This document shows, piece after piece, positions 4,762 to 8,589 of a stretch of DNA of 8,589 nucleotides (position 1 is the first letter of the stretch; each line of letters opens with the position of its first letter). The stretch comes from Alphaproteobacteria bacterium. GTDB taxonomy: Bacteria; Pseudomonadota; Alphaproteobacteria; Micavibrionales; UBA2020. The notes below the pieces were generated by a model, which was not told the DNA's origin, did not search any database, and saw nothing but the letters and a program-made list of their open reading frames with translations. The stretch lies in the NCBI GenBank assembly GCA_029266795.1, contig JAQSWE010000097.1, forward strand, positions 1-8,589. The letters are read 5' to 3'. Both the position numbers and the translations under genes were made by a program.

Positions 4762-7354
4762 GGCGGCGCTTTTGCACAAGCGCGATGACGAACGTAAACG
4801 AGATTATCCCGGCCACATATGATGGCGGCAAACTTGTCGTGTGAAAAATATCGCGGAATGTTGCGGTATAGCAAAGTATGTACTGCAAAAAGGTAAGTGC
4901 ACCTGTTCCAATCAAGAGAGGCATGTAATGTCGCAGCCATTCACCGGCCTCCCGCCGCCGGGGATACACAGCGATTAGGTACCAGACTTGGAAGGAGATA
5001 ATCGCATTGACGGCGCTTGTGCGGGCGAGTGCTTCGTCGCTGGCGACTGCCATCACGGTTAGAAAAACGCAGATAGTACCAACCGACATGACGAGCATTT
5101 GAGCAGCGAACAATATCAGTGTTTTCCTGTCATAAAATGTCGATCCGGGCGGCACTGGGGGCAGGGACATGGCATCCTTCGAACGGGGAAGAAATGCAAA
5201 TACCATCGACAGCGTGATCGATGTTACCGTGTTAACCCATAAAATTTGCAAAGGCGCAATAGGTTGCGGCAGGCCCAGAAACAGCGAGGCGAGCAGGGAA
5301 AAGCCCTCGGCAACGTCGGTAATAATCATGAACTGGATGGCAAGGCGCAGGCTGCTATAAACGTTTCGGCCTTCCTCTACCGCCGCCGCGATCGTGCTGA
5401 AGTTGTCGTCAGCGAGGACGATGCCGGCTGCATCCTTGGCAACTTCAGACCCCTGAAGCCCCATCGCGATCCCTACGTCCGCAGCCCGCAGCGCGGGCGC
5501 GTCGTTGACGCCGTCACCGGTCATCGCGACGATCATGCCGTCCGCCTGCAGCGCCTTTACTAGCCGCAGCTTGTGTGCGGGGCGCATGCGCGCAAAGATA
5601 TTCACGCTGGCGGCTGCACGACCAAGCGCCGCGTCGTCCATATGTTCCAGCTCAGCGCCCGTCAGAACAGAAGACGGATCAGCCAATCCGACCTCCGCAC
5701 CAATCGCGCTTGCTGTCACTGGATGGTCGCCCGTAATCATTTTTACGGCTATTCCGGCCTTTTGACAAAGAAGGATAGACTCCTTTGCCTCGGGCCGCGC
5801 CTGATCGGCTATTCCAAGAAGCCCTAGTATTACAATGTCGCCAGTGAGGTCAGTATTGTTCAGTGTCTCCGCTTTCCCTACCGCTTTACGAGCGAGCGCT
5901 AACACGCGTCGTCCCTTGCGCGCGAGACCGTCGACCTCGTGGGTCCAATATTCGATATCCAACGGAACGATATCGCCGCTGCCCTTCATTTGCAGGCGGC
6001 ATATCGGGAGCAAAACTTCAGGCGCTCCCTTGATCCATATAAAATTTTCGTCTCCCTCTGTCCTGTGCAATGTGGCCATATATTTATGCTCGGCGTCGAA
6101 GGGAATAACAGCAATCCGAGGGAATGCGGTGCGCAGAGCTTCCGCCTGCGCTCCTGTTTTGCCGGCGAGCGCGAGCAGCGCGCCTTCCGTTGGGTCGCCA
6201 TGCATTGTCCAGACGTCGTTCTGGACGCGCAGAATAGCATCGTTATTCAGGACACATCCTTCAACGAGCGCGGAGAACGCAGCGTCCGGTGAAGGCCCTG
6301 AATCCATCGTTGCCTCAACGTCCCCGAGCGGCGAATAGCCGCTTCCGGTCACTAAAATCGTTGCAGCGGAAGTGACTACATGATCCACCATAAGTGCGTT
6401 GATGGTCAGCGTTCCCGTCTTGTCGGTGCAGATGACGGTGAGGTTGCCCAGCGTTTCCACGACAGGCAGGCGCCGTATGATAGCTTTCCGGCGGGCCATG
6501 CGCCCGATGCCGAGCGCAAGAATGACACTCATGGCCGCAGGCAGTCCCTCCGGCACGGCAGACACCGCAATGCCGATCAATATCATCAGCATGTCTCCAA
6601 GTGGTATCTGCCGTACAAACGTGCCAAAGATGAAGGCTGCTATGATGACGAAAACGACGGTCGCAACAATATAGCGCGACAGGCTTATGATCCGTCGGGT
6701 GAGAGGCGTTACAGGCGGTTCTACTGCGGCAACGTCGCCGCTGATGCGGCCGATTTCCGTTGATTTGCCGGTCGCGACCACGACGCCCCAGCCGCTTCCA
6801 CCTGTCACGTGAGAGCCGCTGTAAAGCGTGTTCGCCGCTGCTTCAGGGCTTTCCGCCGACTTTTCACAGTCCAGCGATTCTCCTGTTAGAATAGACTCTT
6901 CTGCTTTGAGCCCGTTTGCCTCTCGCAGAGATATGTCTGCTGGTACACGGTCTCCGGCTGTAATAATCACTGCGTCGCCCGGGACTAGTTCTGATGCGGG
7001 AAACTTTGCCGCGTGCCCATCTCGCACAACTAAAGCGTTAAGAGGAAGAAGACTGCGTATGCCTGCGAGTGTTGTCTCGGCTTTATATTCCTGAAAGAAG
7101 CCGATTGCCGCATTCGTCAGCACAACGAAGAGGATAACCGAGGTATCAACCCAGTGCTGCAGCGCGGCAGTCACCACTGCCGACAAAAGAAGGAGGTAGA
7201 TAAGCGGATTACGGAACTGAGTGCCGAAACGCCGCCACCGTGAAATGGTTGGAGGCGGTGGAATTTCATTGCGGCCAGAACTGTGGCGGATTTTCTCTGC
7301 ATCGACAGTCGAAAGTCCTCGTGGCTGCACTTTTGGTGTTTGATCTGTCTGCAT
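4754..7354 (-). CDS. P2-type cation-transporting ATPase (calcium-ATPase/PMR1-like superfamily)
   Basis: This is a predicted inner-membrane ATP-driven cation pump of 866 aa. The full domain order is visible. An N-terminal cation-ATPase segment is followed by the first membrane pair (about 50-90) and the actuator domain with LTGES (156-160). The M4 motif VPEGLP is at 267-272, and the phosphorylation site DKTGT has its catalytic Asp at 311. The nucleotide-binding domain carries KGAPE (442-446), then come TGDHP (541-545) and the hinge TGDGVNDAP (612-620). Several C-terminal helices end the protein. The overall type is P2, as in SERCA or bacterial PacL/CtpF. By hand alignment to SERCA, M4 keeps the Glu (E269) and M5 has D680 and E683, but M6 reads WVNTVTS with Ser (S712) where Ca2+ pumps have Asp. 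The ion is therefore uncertain, so no gene symbol is given. Only a weak GAGA sequence precedes the ATG. The FNR-type box at 7408 lies 60 bp upstream. Confidence 0.9.
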   Translation of the reverse strand: MQTDQTPKVQPRGLSTVDAEKIRHSSGRNEIPPPPTISRWRRFGTQFRNPLIYLLLLSAVVTAALQHWVDTSVILFVVLTNAAIGFFQEYKAETTLAGIRSLLPLNALVVRDGHAAKFPASELVPGDAVIITAGDRVPADISLREANGLKAEESILTGESLDCEKSAESPEAAANTLYSGSHVTGGSGWGVVVATGKSTEIGRISGDVAAVEPPVTPLTRRIISLSRYIVATVVFVIIAAFIFGTFVRQIPLGDMLMILIGIAVSAVPEGLPAAMSVILALGIGRMARRKAIIRRLPVVETLGNLTVICTDKTGTLTINALMVDHVVTSAATILVTGSGYSPLGDVEATMDSGPSPDAAFSALVEGCVLNNDAILRVQNDVWTMHGDPTEGALLALAGKTGAQAEALRTAFPRIAVIPFDAEHKYMATLHRTEGDENFIWIKGAPEVLLPICRLQMKGSGDIVPLDIEYWTHEVDGLARKGRRVLALARKAVGKAETLNNTDLTGDIVILGLLGIADQARPEAKESILLCQKAGIAVKMITGDHPVTASAIGAEVGLADPSSVLTGAELEHMDDAALGRAAASVNIFARMRPAHKLRLVKALQADGMIVAMTGDGVNDAPALRAADVGIAMGLQGSEVAKDAAGIVLADDNFSTIAAAVEEGRNVYSSLRLAIQFMIITDVAEGFSLLASLFLGLPQPIAPLQILWVNTVTSITLSMVFAFLPRSKDAMSLPPVPPGSTFYDRKTLILFAAQMLVMSVGTICVFLTVMAVASDEALARTSAVNAIISFQVWYLIAVYPRRREAGEWLRHYMPLLIGTGALTFLQYILCYTATFRDIFHTTSLPPSYVAGIISFTFVIALVQKRRHS

Positions 7355-7360
7355 GTCTTA

Positions 7361-7366
7361 ATTATC
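7361..7366 (-). promoter_or_regulatory. candidate -10 element for the ATPase gene
   Basis: The minus-strand hexamer GATAAT (5 of 6 match to TATAAT) has TTGCTC 17 bp upstream as a weak -35. It would start transcription at or within a base or two of the ATG (7354), with the FNR-type box centred near -60, the class I position. At the class II distance only TCAGAC is found, a poor -10. Speculative. Confidence 0.3.
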
Positions 7367-7407
7367 TCTTTTTCTACCCGTCTGAGCAAAGGTATCAACG
7401 CGCAAAA

Positions 7408-7421
7408 TTGACTTAAATCAA
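7408..7421. promoter_or_regulatory. FNR/FixK-type binding site in the divergent promoter region
   Basis: TTGAC-TTAA-ATCAA matches all ten defined bases of TTGAY-N4-RTCAA. It sits between the divergent ATPase gene and the attachment-family gene. On the plus side a perfect TATAAT begins 30.5 bp from its centre, so activation of the plus-strand gene is the stronger prediction. The minus side lacks a class II -10. Confidence 0.8.
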
Positions 7422-7435
7422 CATATCGTGCCGAT

Positions 7436-7463
7436 TACAATGGCTATAATAATTGTATAGCCA
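7436..7463. repeat. two interleaved inverted repeats over the -10 region
   Basis: TGGCTAT (7441-7447) mirrors ATAGCCA (7457-7463) with a 9-base spacer, and TACAAT (7436-7441) mirrors ATTGTA (7452-7457) with a 10-base spacer. Both span the TATAAT element and the predicted transcription start. They could be an operator for a second regulator or simply AT-rich coincidence. Confidence 0.35.
7445..7450 (+). promoter_or_regulatory. predicted -10 element of the Host_attach-family gene
   Basis: This is a consensus TATAAT, 30.5 bp from the centre of the FNR-type box at 7408-7421. The predicted start is near 7457, leaving a leader of about 23 nt with AGGAG at 7468-7472 before the ATG at 7480. It is the best-formed promoter in the window. 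Confidence 0.65.
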
Positions 7464-7479
7464 AAGCAGGAGATAAAGA

Positions 7480-7899
7480 ATGGAAAGTAAAGAAAGGCAG
7501 ATCCAGGCGCCCTCCGCGGCAAAAAAAGCGTGGATTGTTGTTGCGAGTGGTCATACGGCAAGAATCTATGAAGAGGATTCCGCGCGTGGCTTGCGGCTGA
7601 TCGACAAAATTATTTGTACGCGCGGCGGTAAACTCCGCCACCAGCTGTCGCATATGGAAGAAGCGGGTCCTGACGATGCTGCCTTCGTCCGCGAAGTGGG
7701 GGAATGGCTGAAAGAGCATGCCGATAAAGGAATGTTTGAATCCTTCGCAGTTGTTGCCGAGCACAAAATGCTTACCCACCTGAAAGCCGGGTTTGGCAGC
7801 GGCTTTGAAGAAAAGATGGCGCGGCATATCGATTACGGGCTTGAAGAAGCGAATGATGCCGCCGTAACGGAAAAATTGTGCAATATAATGTATTTTTAA
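7480..7899 (+). CDS. Host_attach / baeRF-family protein
   Basis: This 139-aa soluble protein has no signal peptide or membrane segment. The core WIVVASGHTARIYEED (19-34) fits the start of the 'protein required for attachment to host cells' family (Pfam Host_attach), related to bacterial archaeo-eukaryotic release-factor-like (baeRF) domains. So do DDAAFVREVGEWLKEHADKGMFESFAVVAEHKMLTHLKAGF (about 65-105) and the closing MARHIDYGLEEANDAAVTEKL. The family name comes from an Agrobacterium surface phenotype. The fold suggests an RNA- or ribosome-related role, and the real function is not established. AGGAG lies 7 bases before the ATG. The gene is divergent from the ATPase gene with a consensus FNR-type promoter. 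Its TAA overlaps the stop codon of the convergent Crp/Fnr gene. I recognise the family by eye only. Confidence 0.72.
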   Translation: MESKERQIQAPSAAKKAWIVVASGHTARIYEEDSARGLRLIDKIICTRGGKLRHQLSHMEEAGPDDAAFVREVGEWLKEHADKGMFESFAVVAEHKMLTHLKAGFGSGFEEKMARHIDYGLEEANDAAVTEKLCNIMYF

Positions 7900-8589
7900 T
7901 CAGGAGTGCCGATCTTGACCAGCTTCTTGCCGGGGCAGGTCGATGCACGCTCGCAATCCTCGCCCCGCGATCCGGAGCATTCCCCCGGCAGCGACGAGCA
8001 ATGGCTGCAACAGTACTCGACAAGCGAAGAGAAATTGTCGACAGAAACTTCCGGCCCGTTCACGGAAACGCCGACGGGCTTGAGCTGGGAAAGCGCGCGT
8101 GAGAATGTTTCGGGCTTCATGCCGAGCCGCGCGGCAGCCAGCGACTTGTCGTAGGGAAAAGAAAACGTGCCGCCCTTGCCGACCATGCCGGAGGACAGCT
8201 GCAGGATCAGGCAGCCGACTCGCTGGGGGGCACTCATGAGCGCCAGGTGCTCGTTCTCCATTTGCAGGTTACGCATTTCGCGCGACATCGAGTTCATGAT
8301 GCGCGCCATAACTTCATGGTTAAGAAGCGCCTGCTCGCGCAGCGTCGGGCTGGGGATCTCTAGAATACGCGACTCCTCGGCCGCTTCCGCTGAAAAAGGA
8401 TATCCTGCACTTCCGAATATCGCCGCCTCGCCGAACACGTCGCCGCGGGTGAACAGGGCGACAACAGCTTCTTCGCCCTCGGCGGTTTCACGGTAAAGCT
8501 TTACCCAGCCGCTCAGGACGACAAACAAGCGGTCAGCCTCGTCGCCCTGCAGGAAGATGTTTCTTTTTTTTGAATATTTGCACAACCGG
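7896..8589 (-). CDS. Crp/Fnr-family transcriptional regulator with Cys-rich C-terminus (5' end cut)
   Basis: The cyclic-nucleotide-binding-like barrel (RNIFLQGDEADRLFVVLSGWVKLYRE ... GDVFGEAAIFG) is followed by a long dimerisation helix (about residues 84-118, counted from the codon at 8585). The winged helix-turn-helix then reads SLAAARLGMKPETFSRAL. The frame stays open to the window edge and the only candidate start there is a TTG in mid-barrel, so the real start lies outside. The barrel segment GYPFSAEA lacks the Arg that binds cAMP phosphate in CRP, so cAMP is an unlikely ligand. The recognition helix has E-x-x-S-R (ETFSR), as in FNR and DNR, which read TTGA half-sites, so it is a candidate reader of the boxes in this window. 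The last 40 residues hold six cysteines (C192, C193, C196, C203, C211, C217), possibly a metal or Fe-S site. No N-terminal FNR cysteines are visible because that part is missing. Confidence 0.9.
   Translation of the reverse strand, partial: RLCKYSKKRNIFLQGDEADRLFVVLSGWVKLYRETAEGEEAVVALFTRGDVFGEAAIFGSAGYPFSAEAAEESRILEIPSPTLREQALLNHEVMARIMNSMSREMRNLQMENEHLALMSAPQRVGCLILQLSSGMVGKGGTFSFPYDKSLAAARLGMKPETFSRALSQLKPVGVSVNGPEVSVDNFSSLVEYCCSHCSSLPGECSGSRGEDCERASTCPGKKLVKIGTPD

Noticed and set aside
5169..7094. Many plus-strand frames opposite the P-type ATPase (up to 167 aa)
   Set aside because: All are antisense to intact ATPase motifs, with low-complexity Ser/Arg/Ala composition.
7444..7827. 127-aa minus-strand frame opposite the Host_attach-family gene
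   Set aside because: The plus-strand gene has a family match, promoter and Shine-Dalgarno. The minus frame has none of these and would end inside the promoter.
1..8589. CRISPR array, transposase, integrase, tRNA or phage genes
   Set aside because: No regularly spaced repeats, mobile-element proteins or RNA-gene signatures were seen on either strand.

Overview
The window looks like chromosomal DNA from a proteobacterium, most likely an alphaproteobacterium. This rests on protein character: a cbb3 oxidase, HemN, an OmpW-type porin with a Sec signal peptide, and a short K+ channel of a style seen in Rhizobiales and Rhodospirillales. It is inference, because no rRNA or other marker gene is present. 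I see no mobile element, tRNA, rRNA or CRISPR array.

Layout from left to right. (1) The 5' end of ccoO (minus, cut by the window edge) and the complete ccoN (minus) encode the first two subunits of the high-affinity cbb3 cytochrome c oxidase. (2) A 256-bp divergent promoter region holds two FNR/FixK-type boxes. (3) hemN (plus), oxygen-independent coproporphyrinogen III dehydrogenase, has a frameshift near its 3' end. (4) ompW (plus) is followed by a strong hairpin. (5) A small K+-channel protein (minus). (6) A large P2-type cation-pumping ATPase (minus). (7) A divergent promoter with one box, then a 139-aa protein of the Host_attach/baeRF family (plus). (8) A convergent Crp/Fnr-family regulator (minus, 5' end cut) with a cysteine-rich C-terminal tail.

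The unifying signal is regulatory. All five intergenic regions that contain a gene start carry a palindrome of the TTGA(C/T)-N4-(G/A)TCAA type, at 1656, 1775, 3305, 4575 and 7408. For five of the six complete genes a plausible -10 hexamer begins 29.5-31.5 bp from the box centre, which is the geometry of class II FNR activation (box near -41.5). The region therefore reads as a compact low-oxygen regulon: respiration at low O2 (cbb3), haem synthesis without O2 (HemN), an outer-membrane channel (OmpW), two inner-membrane ion-transport proteins, a small putative RNA/translation-related or surface-related protein, and a candidate regulator at the end.

Two start sites need correcting against the longest open frames. 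The longest hemN frame would start inside its own FNR box, and the longest ccoN frame would start upstream of the predicted transcription start. Both have better downstream ATGs with Shine-Dalgarno sequences.
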